Shown: in pieces, positions 22,755 through 36,324 of the stretch
How positions within the stretch are numbered: position 1 is the stretch's first letter
Layout of the letters: each line of letters starts with the position of its first letter
Origin: Aptenodytes patagonicus
Taxonomy: Eukaryota; Chordata; Aves; Sphenisciformes; Spheniscidae
Assembly (NCBI RefSeq): GCF_965638725.1
Contig: NC_134951.1
Span: forward strand, 43,044,746 to 43,108,745
Length of the DNA: 64,000 bases
Reading direction: 5' to 3'
Notes under the pieces: model-generated
What the model was told of the DNA's origin: nothing
What the model saw: the letters and a program-made list of their open reading frames with translations, nothing else
Database searches by the model: none
Position numbers and translations under genes: made by a program

Positions 22755-22905
22755 TACCTTTCATAGTGGTCCTGTGAGACAGGAAACTAGTTTCATTTGA
22801 ATTTATGAATATGTAAATGAGGTACAGAGGAACTAATAGACTTGCCCGCAGAAAGGTTGTCACAGAATAGGAGCCTGAACCTGTACCTGCTCGGCTAACG
22901 TGCTC
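22755..22905 (-). repeat. MIR-like tRNA-derived SINE relic
   Basis: In order, the + strand shows words for the MIR core in reverse: ctgtgagacagg, aaatgaggtacagagg, gacttgcccgcag, then gagcctgaacctg, where the last sits in place of the degenerate B-box-like GGATTCGAACC. The order and spacing match a MIR-type SINE in reverse orientation. The copy is diverged, so it is old. Confidence 0.6.
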
Positions 22906-25338
22906 TATTCTGGCTATTTGTTCTTTCCTGCTTCTATTTTGGTGTCCTGTTGCGTTTGTAGATGAGCTGACCTGTATCACCGCACTCTGTTAAGATGTGC
23001 CGCAAGCTGCAATCTGATCCCACACACCTATGGAAGTGGGAAAGGGCTTGGGCTAATCCATCAGCTCATCAAAACTGAGAGCCCCAAGGGGTGCTGAACT
23101 TTGGCATCTCCTTTTTTTCTTATGCTGCCTCAAAATGAGCCGATTTCTCATGCTATAACATGACAATACAAAGCATTGCAGAAAGTTAATTCTTCAAATG
23201 CTGAACAAGGAATACCAGTGGAATAAACATCGTCTTCCTTACAGCTATTGTGCTTTTCTGTTTGTTTTTGGCAGAGAACTTTTTGTCTCCCTCTTCGGCT
23301 TGTTTCAGTGCACGAATCATACATGGATCTCTCCAGCCTCGGCTCCCCATTTCATCAAAAAAATGGAGTATGAAAGGTCCGGAGAAGCCCTGGAGGGAAG
23401 TGACTCAATCCCAGATGTTGTAGTATCTATGTCCCAGCTGCAGCAAACCTGCATGTGGCAGCTGCTTTTGCACAGCCATCAACAATAGCAGCTGGAGGGG
23501 CTCTGCTGTTAATGGCTCATCCCCCGGGAAGGAACTAGTGTGAGGAAAAGCAGCAGGCATTACGTACAAGATATCACATTGCCACACTTTACTTTTCCTT
23601 TTGTTATAAAACAATCAAGAAAGCAGTGAAAAAGAAAGCGAAATTAGGCATGTTCCCTCGCATCCCCCCTGCCCTAGAAGTACCATGAGATACTGCCCCA
23701 CCAAAACTATGCTCTTCCCTTTCTGATTGAGTCCATAGGAGATCAAGGTATTTGCTATTGTTTGACCTATTCTAAATAGCCTTCTTAAAGTGGTGAAAAA
23801 TAAAGGTGGCCTATAAGCAAAATAAAACTGAAAAAAGAATCACAAGCTCCGGAGCCTGTCCAGTGAATGCGTATTCCTAGTGGGGTTTTTTCTCATCACC
23901 TGAGAAAAAGGCATACATTAGGAGACATAAAACAAAATAGAGGTTTATATCCTTACTAAAGAAAAAGCAGTTTCTACGTTCATTGTCGCTGTGTTTTGAT
24001 ATATGTTTAGTTGTATTATGTCCTAGGATGATCTAATTTCCATGTAAAGTGTAGCTACTTTCAGGGGAGTAGTGTTCAGGGGAGACTTTGATTTGTGTGC
24101 CCTAGGGTAGATCTGAGAAATGCATAATTTTCTTTAAGTCCCTTCTGTCATGCACCATCAGTAAATTCCTGTACAGATTACAACATGAATGTTTAGTCAG
24201 AGGTCTGCACTCCCACGGAGGAGAGTGGGAGGGAATAATAAATGTGTGGACCAAAGTAGAAAAAAAAAAGGGTAGAAGAAAAGAGAGGAAGAGAGAGAAA
24301 TTCCATTAAGAAAGGTTATTGAATCAAAAAGAAATTATTAAAAGTAGACTGGTGAGAGTGGCTCTTGAATTTTTATGAAGTTGTGGGGCACGCAAGTCAG
24401 TCTGCTTTGGTCTGTAATTTCAGGTAATAGCAGAATTGGGACCACTGGGGCATACTCTGTCACCGTTTCTAATCTCCACTGCTCTGGAACGCCAGTTGTG
24501 CATCAATTCAATTAATCACCAGTGATAACAAAAGTTGTTTTTTTCCCACTTTAGAAATGTTGCATTTTTTTTTAGTGCAGAACTTTATCAGACACAATTT
24601 CTTTTTCCCTTGCGAAGAAAAGCTTATGAAGTTCATTTATACAGAGAGCATAAATCCTATCTCCTACTGTTTTCCCCTGTAACCTAACATGAAATATAGC
24701 TTATAGCTCCGCTAATTCTCAACATTTAGTGCGGACTGATGAAAGTAGTTCATCACTCACAGGGATACACCACGCTCAGAGCAGCACATACGGATCAGGA
24801 GGCACACACGTGTCAGACAAGGGAAGGTACATGTAGCAGCATTGTGGCATGACACATACAGTCTCAGATATACCACGGCACCCAGGTGTCTTAATACTGC
24901 TAGTTGGGGATACGTAGCATTAAAAAATGAGTACTTCCCACTGTACAGCAAAAAACTCTCTCTTTCCTGTCACTCTTCCCCCTCCACAGATTTATCTCCT
25001 TCTGTTAATGACTCCCTTTTTTCAATTTGTGTCTCTCCCTGACAGATAATACTTTGTCTCCCTGTTCTCCTGGCTTGGTGTGCCTCTCGCCTTGTTTGCT
25101 GCTCATTATTTGCACTCAGTCAGGATGTAGATACAAGAACTTGCCCATAATCAGTTCAATAATTCCACTTCAAATCCAGCCGTTCTGCTGCCACATATAA
25201 TCCTGACAAGTCATTATCCAGCAGCCCGGGTAGGTCTGGCTCTTGCATATTAGCTGTGCTGCGACCTCAGCCTCCTTCCCTTGCCTTCTACCCTTTAATT
25301 CACTATTAAACTCCTCTTGCTGCGTTTTACCCTCAGCT
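22906..25338. other. Unique non-coding sequence
   Basis: 24420-24720 is AT-rich and unique. A short poly(A)/G-rich run sits at about 24258-24300. No exon or repeat family recognised. Confidence 0.4.
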
Positions 25339-25386
25339 GCAGCAGTGCAGCAGAGATGAAAGGAGCGCAGCAGTGCAGCAGAGATG
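25339..25386. repeat. 20-bp direct repeat, 28-bp period
   Basis: Identical 20-base copies lie at 25339-25358 and 25367-25386, beginning gcagcagtgc and ending gcagagatg, separated by 8 bp. Confidence 0.9.
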
Positions 25387-25499
25387 CCAGACTCTTCCTA
25401 ACTCCCTGAATGCCACTTTTCCTGGTGGGAAACATGAAAGTGTATTTCCAGTTTGTGACATATGAATGATTAGAGCTGACATTTACAACATCTCCCATC

Positions 25500-25640
25500 T
25501 GAAGCCTTGAAGATACATTTACCAACCCGTGAAGCAGGCATGTGTGATCGTCCCTGTGTAACGGAAGGGTAAACTGAGGCACGGAGTGAGGAGACGAACT
25601 TGCCAAAGGAAGTCAGCCCTGGGCATTAGACTGTTATTTG
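25500..25640 (-). repeat. MIR-like tRNA-derived SINE relic
   Basis: The + strand has gtaaactgaggcacgga at 25570-25586 then cttgccaaaggaagtcag, which are the reverse-oriented core words of MIR (AAACTGAGGCACAGAG, then TTGCCCAAGGTCA). The tRNA-like head is not clear. It could instead be the L2 tail that MIR shares. Confidence 0.6.
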
Positions 25641-28600
25641 CAGCTCCAAGACCAGTTGGCATTGGAGTGAGACGCACCTCGGCTGGGACACAGGTGCACC
25701 ACCACTGGGCTGCAGTCCCGGAGCCAGAGGATGGGTCTAGCGGAGCTGGCAGTGCGGTGTTTTACGCTGTCTAGGAGCTGCCCTGGAGCACTGGCTAGAA
25801 GCAGAGCAGAGTGATGGCCCCAGGGACCCCCAGGCACTCCCTGGGCTGTGGAGGTTTCCTTGCTGCAGCATGCAGGAGGATCTCATCTTGATAGATGAGA
25901 CCAGGGATTGTCTCCATGGCAAACAGGAGTCTCTTGCCACATCCCTTGGCAAGAGATGGGAAAGTCAGACATTTAATAAGCCAGGCAAGGACCTAGCCAC
26001 AGCCTTCACAGTGAGGCAGGAGCATAGGCATACAGTTATTGTGTCAGTGTGAAAGGAAAAGGTTGAATATGAAGTTTACTAGGCAGCAAATAGGTCTGTC
26101 TTGTATCTTCCTCTCTCCTTCAGTTGGGAAAGAACAGGTCTGTTTCTAATCATGGAGAACCTATATATGACTAAACACAATGTTTCTACTGGTGCAGTAG
26201 AAGACAAGCAAAATTTCACAGCCCGATTGCTCTTAGACGGTTTGTGTAAGACTCAAGCATGCGCTTGAAGCTGAGCATTCACGTATAGCTCAGAAGATGA
26301 ATCAGGGTTTTGGCTCTAGTTCCTCTTTAGAGACAGCAGCCCTGGTGATTGACCAAAGTGGTGGCTCTTACATCAGCTCCTCGAAGTGAGAAATGTCTCT
26401 GACTCAGTGTTTGTGCCAGGCCATATAGCACCACCTGGCTCAGGCGTTCAGGTACTGTCACGGCACAAATAATGTAAAGAGACAGTGTGCTCTGAAGTAT
26501 CTTTGGACACTCAGTAGAGTAGTCCGGAAATGCAGCTACCACCACCTTGAAATGGCTGTGAAGGTCACAACCGGGTGTTGTGTGCTCCAGCACCGTAAAC
26601 CTCCAGTGCACAGCAAACCTCTCCCTTTTGTAGCACCGATCTATGTGTCCCCTCCACAACAGGCTTTCGCTATCGTGCCCCCTATAAAGAACATGCTGTT
26701 TGAACAGCACCATTCCTCTCCATCCCCAAAAGTGCAGCCCACGCAAGCAGAGGCGGGGCTTAGACCACCGCTTCCAGTGCATCACTGTTAAGTGACCCCT
26801 GCAACAGCGCCCAGGACGACGTGAAACCTAAACGCTTCTGGACATGTCAGTTCTGTGCAATCCCAGGCAAGGCAGGGCAAGAGCCAAACATGCTCCAGCC
26901 CATCCTTCAGCACAGTGAGCACCTGCTGAGCAGAGCCCCAGGGCTGGGGCTGAGCAGGCAGGCTGCAGCTTACGTCTGGGAAGGTGGGAAACAGCTACTG
27001 TGCCAGTAAAACTCTAACCTCTGGTGGGGCACAAGTCCCATCATAAACTGAACATATATAATTACCATGATCTTTTCTAAAAGGGCCCTGAAGCGATTAG
27101 TCCATTTAAGCAGAAGCTGCAGTTATCTGACTCCAGAGTGGTCACTACAGCAACATTTACCATTCTGCATGTATCTCTGTGGCTCCCAGAGCTCTTGCAG
27201 CACTGACAGCCCATACCACATAGGGCTCTACTCTGCAGAAGCTGCAAGTGCCTGCTCCAGAGGTTGTCTCAGGCAGATGAGTCCCAGGGGAAGAAGAGAG
27301 GTGATATTTGCTCCGCAGCCCTTATTTTTAAGGGCTAGAACTGACAATCACCTTTAAACGTAGACTAACGTTTGAGTGAAGCCATTGAGGCAGGCAAGCC
27401 AAGGCAGCAATGTCTCTTCTTGGCTATGTCTCTGCAGGGGACAGTACTGCCTGTTTGGAGATAACACTGTTCACTTTGGGAGAGTGGAGGCAGCTGGCTT
27501 TTGGAGACCTGAGGGTAGGAAGGGGCTGTTTGCACCTTCTTTATACCCTGAAGTTTTGTTTGTTGGGTGCTTTTGGCTAGATTTGGTGCGAATGCTTAGG
27601 TCAGGGAAGACCCGCTGTCATGTAGAGCCATTCTTGTGCTCCCTCCTTGTATGGTGCCACCAGGTTGAAGAAACGTTCTCAGCTCTTCTTGTGGTGATTC
27701 AGTTCCCAGCTGATGCTCCTAAGATGGGAGGGCCTGAGGGCACAACAAAACCGATACCTTGAACAATGGGGCAAGGGTGTGTGTGCACTCAAAATGCTCT
27801 CAGAGGACAGTAATATGTCTCCATGCTTTGCTGCTTCTTTTCTGTCTTAACCTTTTTGCACCGTGGGGCTCTTATGCTTTTCTCTAACTGCCTTCCTAAG
27901 CACAGGTGCCAAGCTAAGTGCAGTTTTCTCCATGTCTTCCCTCAAATTCATAAGCCGTGTTTTCCTGGGTCTCTCTTGCGGTTGCTCTTGCATGACCCTT
28001 ACAGAAAATTTATGTGACAAGAAAGGAAAAGGCTTTACACAGTAAAAGAGCAGGGCTGCTCACAGCAAAGGGCAGCAATTCAGAAGCCTTGGGTGGCTGG
28101 TGGCCGGCTTCACACGAAAACCAAAGTGGGATGTTAAGCGAAGGAGAGAGCAGTGACGACAGCTGCCTGCAACAACTGCAGGAGGGCTGACCGCAGAGCA
28201 GGGACTGCGGCTGTGGCCGAGCATCAGGCAGGCTGAGAGCATCCGGCTGTGAGTGCTGCGCTGCAGTGACCGTCACTGCTTCCTGACCCAGCCTCTCCTC
28301 TCCCATGGGAGCGCTGCTTTGTCCCACCCTCCCCTTCTTCTGGGGGGTGAGCCTGGCTCTGTCCCCACCCCAGAGGGACAGGGCTCATCACACCATCAAG
28401 ATGCATGCCTGACTCTGTGGTTAGGGACCTGCTGGCACTGTGCAACCCCAAAGCTGACCAGACCTACCTTTCACAACCAGAAGCTCTTTCAACATTTTTT
28501 TTCTTGTCAAGCCAGGATAGTATATTTTTATGGAAGGATCAGGATAATGTTGATGGACTCTCTTTCCCATCCCTTTCCATATGCAATCTGCTGTATCTCT

Positions 28601-30000
28601 TGGTGACGTGCCTGTTTGTCTCTTCTTTCCTACCTCTGTGAAAGTGGCTTTCACTAACCTATAGGTCTGATTGCATTATGTACCTCACATCTCCCACCTC
28701 TTAACATCACTTACCCGCCTCTGCCTTCCCCACGCCCTATCCCCGCCTAAGGGCTAGGCTCCCCAGGCATCTCTCAGAGGCCTAGTGTTTCTTAATGCAT
28801 TTAAGAGAAATCTGCAGGAAGGAATGGGAGAAATATTAGTATAGAGATGACCCAATGCTTGGGGACAGTAATTAATAATCTAGGAGCTACCGCAACGACC
28901 AGGATGAATTAGAGGAGCTGTCAGGAAGGAATGAAATGTAACAAGTATAAGCACAGCACAGTCAGGACAATTACAAATGCAAATACAAAACAGGGTATCC
29001 ATGACTGGACAAGAGCCGTGCAGGGAAAGAACCTGGGGTAATCACTCATGAAGAAATAAGGATGAGTAGTTAATGAAAAGCCATAATTAAGAAAAGGCAA
29101 ATACAGTCTTGGGATGTACGAGAGGGAAAAATCATATGAAAAATATTACCCAGAGTGTTTTGCCACAGCAGCTACCATCAGCTAAGATGCAGTTACCAGC
29201 AGTGTTTGGTTTCTACCTCTGGAAGATGAGGACAGGAATCTGTGGCTAAGAAACCATACTCAAGAGCTCCCTTCCCTCCCTACACCAGCAAAGCCTCTGT
29301 TTGTTAACTTCCACACACACTGCAAAGTCAGTCGATTTTCAGGCTGTTTCAGGGGCTGAAAGAGCAGGGAGAGATTAAATCTTCTTTTCTGGATCAGACA
29401 GGAGTTTTCACATCTTGATATTTCCTGTAAATTTTTTAAATCTCTTGCTAGTACACAGAGGGGTGAGTCCTAAAGCTATAGCAAACATGCAGGGACAAAG
29501 AGTTTATCTCCTGCTCGCAGCGTGCTCTTGTACACACTGTAGGAAGTATGCATGATGGTGGGCAATGCAAAAGGAGATGTGACATTGCTGAAATGCGGGT
29601 GGGAGTCAGCTGAGCTGCAGCCGGGCAGCATCTAATGTCTGACTAAAACCGCACGGTGACTCCTCTGATTTTCATGAAGTTGCTGCATCCGAGAGCTCCT
29701 GTACTGTATGACCAGCAGGATCAGGAGAGACAGGAGAGCCGGCAGCAGGCGGGTTGTTGAGCCTCTGAAGGTAGCTGATGGAAGGAGGAATTGCAAGACT
29801 CAAAGGTGGGATTTCCAAAGCCCATAGCGGGCTCTTTGCAATTGCTTGCCTGCTTCAGCTCTTCTGGAAATCCTCTCCACCCATAAGAAGAGTTACCCCC
29901 AAGCCACCGCTCTGGGGATGGTGGGAAACTGGCCCATCGTGTGCATAAAATGGTGCATCAAAGAGAAGACAGCTGCTAAACAAAAAAATAGTGGGTTTAT
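25641..30000. other. Unique non-coding sequence
   Basis: Frames up to 152 codons occur (minus, 26327-26785), without any motif I recognise. A locally GC-rich patch lies at about 28100-28400. No repeat family recognised. Confidence 0.4.
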
Positions 30001-33000
30001 AATGAAATAAGAATAACTTGATCTAAAGTAAAAGCCATATGTGTAATGGAGAATGGGTAGCTGGCAACAGAGGCACTGGCCGGGTCCCAAACATGAACAG
30101 ACAAGGTAGTCTAAGAATGCAACAGAAATGGAAATGCCAGCAAGTGTAATGAACAGAGCAGGAGTCTTCCGTTGTTCTTAATAATGTCAGTGGAAAACTC
30201 TTGTTGTCATCAGACCCAGAGAGGAAAGTGTACATTTCCCAGATGTAACCATGCATTCCACTCTTTTCCATCGTGGTGAAAAGATGAACCTTCTCAGCCC
30301 TGTTCCCTGGGGACACTATCCTGGTCTGAGTGCGGCTTGACCACCCATCCACCACTTGCACCAAAGCTGGGGGTGTGCTGGGGCACAGTGGTAAAGAGGG
30401 CAAGGGTGCCTCAGGCCATATTGCAGGGAGGCCCGTGGGGCTGATTTTACTCGCTCTCTTCCTTTCCCCTGTGTTGGCCATGTCAGCGGACCATCCCTCA
30501 AGGAGGCTGATGGATGGTGTGTTGGGATAAGAGCTGAAATGAGGAGAGGAATAGGCAGTGCTCAGGAGAAGATGAAAACGATGAGGGAGACAAAGTGACT
30601 ATCTACCTACCCAACTTCCTTAATCCTATAGAGGCAAGATGCTACTTTAAAAGTCAACATTCCCTCTGTTTCCTCACCCACCTGTCTTTGCAGTGAGCTC
30701 TTGCCCGAGTTCTTCAAAGTCCCTAAGTGAAGGGAAGGGAATAGGGGTTGTCTTACCTCAGGAAAAAGATCCACGCCGATAACTGTCTGGCCTAGCCTTT
30801 GATGTAATGAAACTTGAGTATCTAAGTACCACCACAGTAAAACTGGACATGTTGGGCCCCGTGCCCATTTTAATGTCTTGGCTCCACTTTGCCTGCAGCT
30901 GTGGAGAGGCCGCCACAACAAAATCTTACTGCTAATAGACAGGAGGTCAGTCCTGTCCTTCCTGTCACAGCTGTGCTACAGCAGCTGGCATTGCTGTCGT
31001 GGTAGTGGCTTTTTGCCCTTCGTATGTAGTGAGTCCCTACCCCCTCTGATACGCAGGAGGAAAAACTCAAACAAGCATTTTCCATCTGCAAAGCAAATGT
31101 GATTCATTATTAATACAGCCCTGTTAAGAGTGCGTTGCACTTCAGAGACATTAACTGATTGACAGGTCCCTGACCTAAGGAGATTTCTTTCCATGTTTAA
31201 GCATCACAGGACAGGTAAGCATGGCAAACAAAGGAAGGGTTGGATGGAAGAAGTGGAAGGGCTACAAAAATAATATTACGTGCTAGTGTTGTTCGTTACA
31301 CACAAATCTTACACGTGCTACAACATCACCGACACCAAGAACTCCGTAAGGTTCAGGAAAGGATTTGATACTTTACTGTTATGAGGAAGTTTGAGTGGTT
31401 TCTAGAGAGCCTGTCTGACCCAAAAACCTTACTGAAACCACTGGAGAGAGCAACAGCTTTCCATGAGGGCTAAAAGAGGTGGTGATTAAATACCCCTTTA
31501 CTCAACGGTAGCTGACCAAAGAGATGCCCTAAATTATGGGCTAATGTGACGGTCAGGGCACATAGTGTGGGGGTCTTAATGCAAATGTCTGATGGCATAC
31601 TCGGGCTGTGAGTCAGAGGTAAAAAGATGACAAGAAATCCTTCAAGAAGCTAGAGTCTGGAAACAGCAAGTGTAGCAAACCGCAGCATGGCCTCAGGAGA
31701 AGGCTACGAGACAGACAACCTCTTTGGGCAGCATTCCGACTGAAAAAAGAGGTTCCAAATTTCAGGTAAGGAAGATGCTTCCTGTGTTCATGGCACCTAA
31801 ATAAACAGGGTTGCTTCAGAGAAATATGTGATCATATACCAATAAAAGGCAGGGCGAGGCAGATCGTCTGCAGCAAACACAAGTACAGAAGCTGCAGGAA
31901 TTAATCAAGGGGATATCCAACTCGCAAGGTAATAAAGTCTGTCTGAAGTTATCAGCACACTGCAGCCTCACCTAGGGCTCTTAATCATGCTTTAGCCCCA
32001 GATTGCCTATTTTTCATGTAGAAAATCCTTAGAAATGTGACTTGTGCTCTTAGGTTCTCCACAACTAAGGATATGGTTTAAAGCTATTGGGCTGCCTCAG
32101 CCAACTGACTTTGAAGTGGGGAAACATCTCCTGTCCATATCGCAGACTTTGTGTGCAATGATCGGTGGGGAAAAGCAGATAATGTTGACTGTGATTCATC
32201 TCATCTCTCTTAAACTCCTACCTCAGGATGCATGAATCAGCCTCTGGAAGGGCTTGTTCCTTCCTCCTCTTCATACCGAGACCCTCGGGTGCTCAGCTCC
32301 AGTATACAACTAATCTTTGCTAACGTGCAGACCTCTCAGTTGAGCGAGGCGAATCCCACTGGAGCTTGGCTGGGAGCGGCCAGGAGGCCTTTGTGAATCC
32401 GCTGGAGAGGATACAATGCACAGGAGTGCTCTCCCCTTCTCATGGGCAGCTTTCACCCTGTCCTGTACATTTTATGCTCTCTGCCTACCTAGTCTTCTGA
32501 GACGTGCATGGGCATGTTTTGTTTTCATAAGCACAAAACACTTTTATTCCAAAACCAATTTACCTTTTATTTATGGGAATCTGGATGGAATTGCACTAGA
32601 TAAACGTGGTCTTAATTGCCCTCCCAGGCAGTACAAATGTTTATTCTTTGCTTGTTTTGTTTCATTTTGGTGGTTTTTTTTTTCCATACAGCTATATTAA
32701 GGAGAAATATTAAGCCTACACAATGTATGCAAACACATTTCACTGTTTGAGCAAGAGGAATCAGAGTTGGGTTGACATACTGTAATTCATCAAAGGGTCT
32801 GACACTGCGTTATGAAAGGATACTTTTTTGTATTTTGAAAAACCTTTTTTTTGCCAAAACCTGGTTTTGTCCCAACAAACATTCAAGTGCATTGTTTGAT
32901 CAAACAATAACAACACTTTAATCTACTTTGTGTACTTTCTTCAAAATAAGAGGTCAGAGAATAATGGTTCTCTCTGTTTTTAAAAGGAATCCTTTTAGAA

Positions 33001-35406
33001 ATGCTTTTAGAGGCAAAGATCTGTGCCAACATTTTTCTTACTTGGAGAATGTAGCATTTTGCTGGAATAGAAACCATGTCCTTGAAGTCCAAGATGACAG
33101 ATAATGGTACTTATTCTTTTGGTGTCACAGATACTCATCCCACACAAATGTACTCCTCCCCGTCCTTCAGCAGAATCAGACAATCTTGTTCTTGAATCAA
33201 GGTCTGCTGAAGTTAGTCTGAACTTCTTTGCTGATATCAGTTAGCTCTGGATTAGGCCTCCAGAGGATAAAGGTAGAAGTATCTGACCCTGCCTGTTTAT
33301 TTGCATCCTCATCCCCCATCGACTCAATGTGAAGAGAAGGAGATTTGGCACGTGGTGCCAGGAACACGGGACCCTATAGAGAGTGAGTGAAACAAGCTGG
33401 GAGATGGGTAACACACAGGTGTAGAGCAGCCCAAGCAGTGTGGACTTCACCAAATTCGCATCAGCCTCATTCACAGCTCAAGGACAACACGTGTGTGGTG
33501 GGGGAGACCTTGATCAAGCTGGTACAGGATTCTCCTATTCCTCACCTACATGTTCAGCTGCTGAACATGATTGCCACAAAATATTACTGATCTCAATCAC
33601 TGATTTAGGAGCACCTCAAAAACTTGGATGTTTCTGGCAATAGCAAACAACCACGATCCTACATTTCTTTTTATCAAAAATTAAATTAATGCTGGGATTC
33701 ATTTCTCCCGGATTTAGCCACCAAAAAGAAAAGTGCCTGTTCTAACCTAGTTCACCTGGGCTCCTTCTATTGCTACCAGCCAGCAATGGGTACCTCCAGA
33801 GGCCAGTCCATCCCACCCATCTTCCATACCTCCCTCCCAGGAATCTAAAGTACTAGTTAAGGCTTTTAGATAAGCAACACTGGGTAATATAAATGCCTCC
33901 TACAATGACACGGGTATTGCGCCATGCTTGATCAGGATTTCATTCACTGTAGGCTGTTAGCCTCAAAATGGCATAGCATAATTTTTTTCTCTCTTGGCCG
34001 TTCCTCTGAAAAAGGTTAGGTGCCTGGCAAGTTTTCATATTCATTTAAAAATCTAGAATACAGCCAGATAGCACAACAGTCAATCAATCATGACTGTTTT
34101 TATCAGGACCTCATCTGTATCAGGTTGTCAGCGGAAGTCCTGCTTAACCAAGCAGGGCAGAAGTTGCTCTACACATTTCCCCCCTCCCTCTGGCTATTAT
34201 GTTTCTTTGTCAAAGGTGCCTGTATTTCATCTATAGTTTTAGGAACAACATTCACTGGAAGTTAGAAAAGTGAAAGCTAAAATTGGAAAGTCAAATTCAA
34301 GAACAAGTTAATAAGGATAATTAGGCAATAGTGTAGATAGGCCACCATTTGTCTGAATCAAAAGCTCTGGATATGTATGACCATGTTAGATAAGACCACG
34401 GTGGGAATGATAAAATAAGGAATTCTGTAAAGGTAGGGGGTCAAAGTGGAGAGCCAAGATGATCTTTTTCTACCTGTGATTTTTAAGTATGCCTAATGAC
34501 ACAGGATTTTTAAAGGAGGTGAGGGGAAAAGGATCTTTCAAGTTTGCCCATTTGGCAGACATTAATTCAGCTGAGCTAAGCAACCTGTAAATGGAACTGA
34601 CAAATGCTATTATCCCAGGTGCTAAGTTTTTTTCTCTTTTATTTTTAATGAACACAAGAAGGACCCGAAATTTTTCCCACAGAAGACCACATCTGGGGAT
34701 TTGTCAGAAAATTCAGGGTCACTGGTTTGTTTAAACGAGAGCAAATTAGAACTACCCTCATTTTTAATAAGGAAGTAAGACCTGCACAGAGCACAGCACC
34801 AGCATGCCATGCTGAGCTGCTGTGTGCAGCAACCACAGGCATGTCTGGCCATCTTGAGGAGTGGCAGCCATATATTAAACATGCGTGAGGCTGCAGGACC
34901 CAGTGGTACAGGCACACTGGGACCATCGCACATTGGCCTTGGCTGGTCCGAAAACTATTCTCGCCTGAAAAGTTGTGCTTTAAAATGAAACCTGACTCTG
35001 CAAAATGATTTTTCTCTTAGTATCTTTTAATAGAGATGAGCACCATCCTTTTTTTTTTTGCAAACAGAAGACCTTAATTCTAGATTCTATGCAGCATTTT
35101 TAGGTAAATTTCCATCCCTTCCTTTCTATGGAATATGATCCCATACTTCTGGAAGGTCCAAGTGGAGATAATCTAAGTAATTACCATAAATAATTTTATG
35201 AAGCCAAAAGTGATTAAAAAGCAAGTTCCAAGGCAAAAACACCAATGCACTCAAATGTTTGTGAACCTCAAACTAATTTGCACCTTGTTGATGCTGATGG
35301 TGCACATTGCCATTCTGAGATGGCCTCGCGTGTCTCCCTGATGTTATTGATTGAAGAAGGTGCAGAGACAAGAACCGGGCTCAGCACTTCACATTTTAAG
35401 GTCACT
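30001..35406. other. Unique non-coding sequence
   Basis: I recognise no repeat, exon or RNA gene. Minus frame 30023-30481 (152 codons) has no family feature. Confidence 0.4.
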
Positions 35407-35649
35407 TAGAATCATAGAATCATAGAATCATTTAGGTTGGAAAAAACCTTTAAGATCATCAAGTCCAACCATTAACCTAGCACTGCCAAGTCCACTGCTA
35501 AACCACGTCCCTAAGCACCACATCTACATGTCTTTTAAATACCTCCAGGGATGGTGACTCGACCACTTCCCTGGGCAGACTCTTCCAATGCTTGACAACC
35601 CTTTTGGTGAAGAAGTTTTTCCTAATATCCAATCTAAACCTCCCCTGGC
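35407..35649 (-). mobile_element. CR1 LINE, short 3' fragment
   Basis: The + strand starts with an antisense octamer tail (tagaatcatagaatcatag) and then the CR1 3' UTR words taggttgga and agtccaacc. It continues through the C-terminal coding region to aacctcccctggcg, where the element is 5'-truncated. A 10-bp fold-back begins right at this end. No open frame survives. Sequence differs from the copy at 38273, so they are different CR1 subfamilies. Confidence 0.9.
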
Positions 35650-35659
35650 GGGGAGGTTT
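35636..35659. repeat. Fold-back at CR1 5' truncation point
   Basis: aaacctcccc (35636-35645) is followed by a 4-base loop and then its exact reverse complement ggggaggttt (35650-35659). The first arm is CR1 sequence; the second lies past the end of the CR1 match, so it looks like a snap-back copy made at the end of reverse transcription. Confidence 0.75.
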
Positions 35660-36324
35660 TATCAAGTGAGCTCATATCTACCATATCAAGCTATTCCACA
35701 GCATTTAATGGTAATAAACAAAACCTCTTGAGTGACTTTAATGCATGGGGCAGTTGGCCTTTTACTGTAGACTGGGAAGAGTTTGGTTGTGTAGGATCTC
35801 CGCGTCTCTCTGCTAGACCATCCCTAGGGTCTGAGAAACCTGCCTGTCCTCTGCAGCCTTGTGCTGCTGGGGGCTGCAGCCCCTTCCTGCTAGCTGGGCA
35901 TCCCAAGGGTGTCGGAAAAAGGAGAGCACCCAGCCACCATCTGGAGCTGATCTCAGAGCTCATAAAGCTTCCCCACATGTGCAGGGTCTGGACAATCATA
36001 CATAACCCATTACACAGACAGCGCAAAGCAGCATGCAGTTGGTAAAGCTAAATAGCACCCAAGGAAAACCAGTTTATTTCTATTTCAATTAGTTTATAAG
36101 AGCACTTGCATTTTTGAAACTTCATAAATGACAAAGTAATTTGCATTTAACTCAGTTATTATGTTGTGGGATTTGCCAGAGCTCTTCAATTCAGGTTACA
36201 AACTGTATTTTCCAAACCAGCCAGGACAGGCTGCATCTTAGTCACCAGTCTATCTCATGGCTGGCTGGACCTGGCTGGAAAGGAGGGGGGACCTGCACAG
36301 CAGCACAGGCTCACAGGCTCTGTC
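35660..36324. other. Unique non-coding sequence
   Basis: I see nothing recognisable. The part at 36140-36324 is open on + and runs into the CR1 frame, but has no CR1 words. Confidence 0.4.

Noticed and set aside
26327..26785. 152-codon minus strand frame
   Set aside because: No family motif, no splice context and a basic, irregular composition; I regard it as a chance frame.
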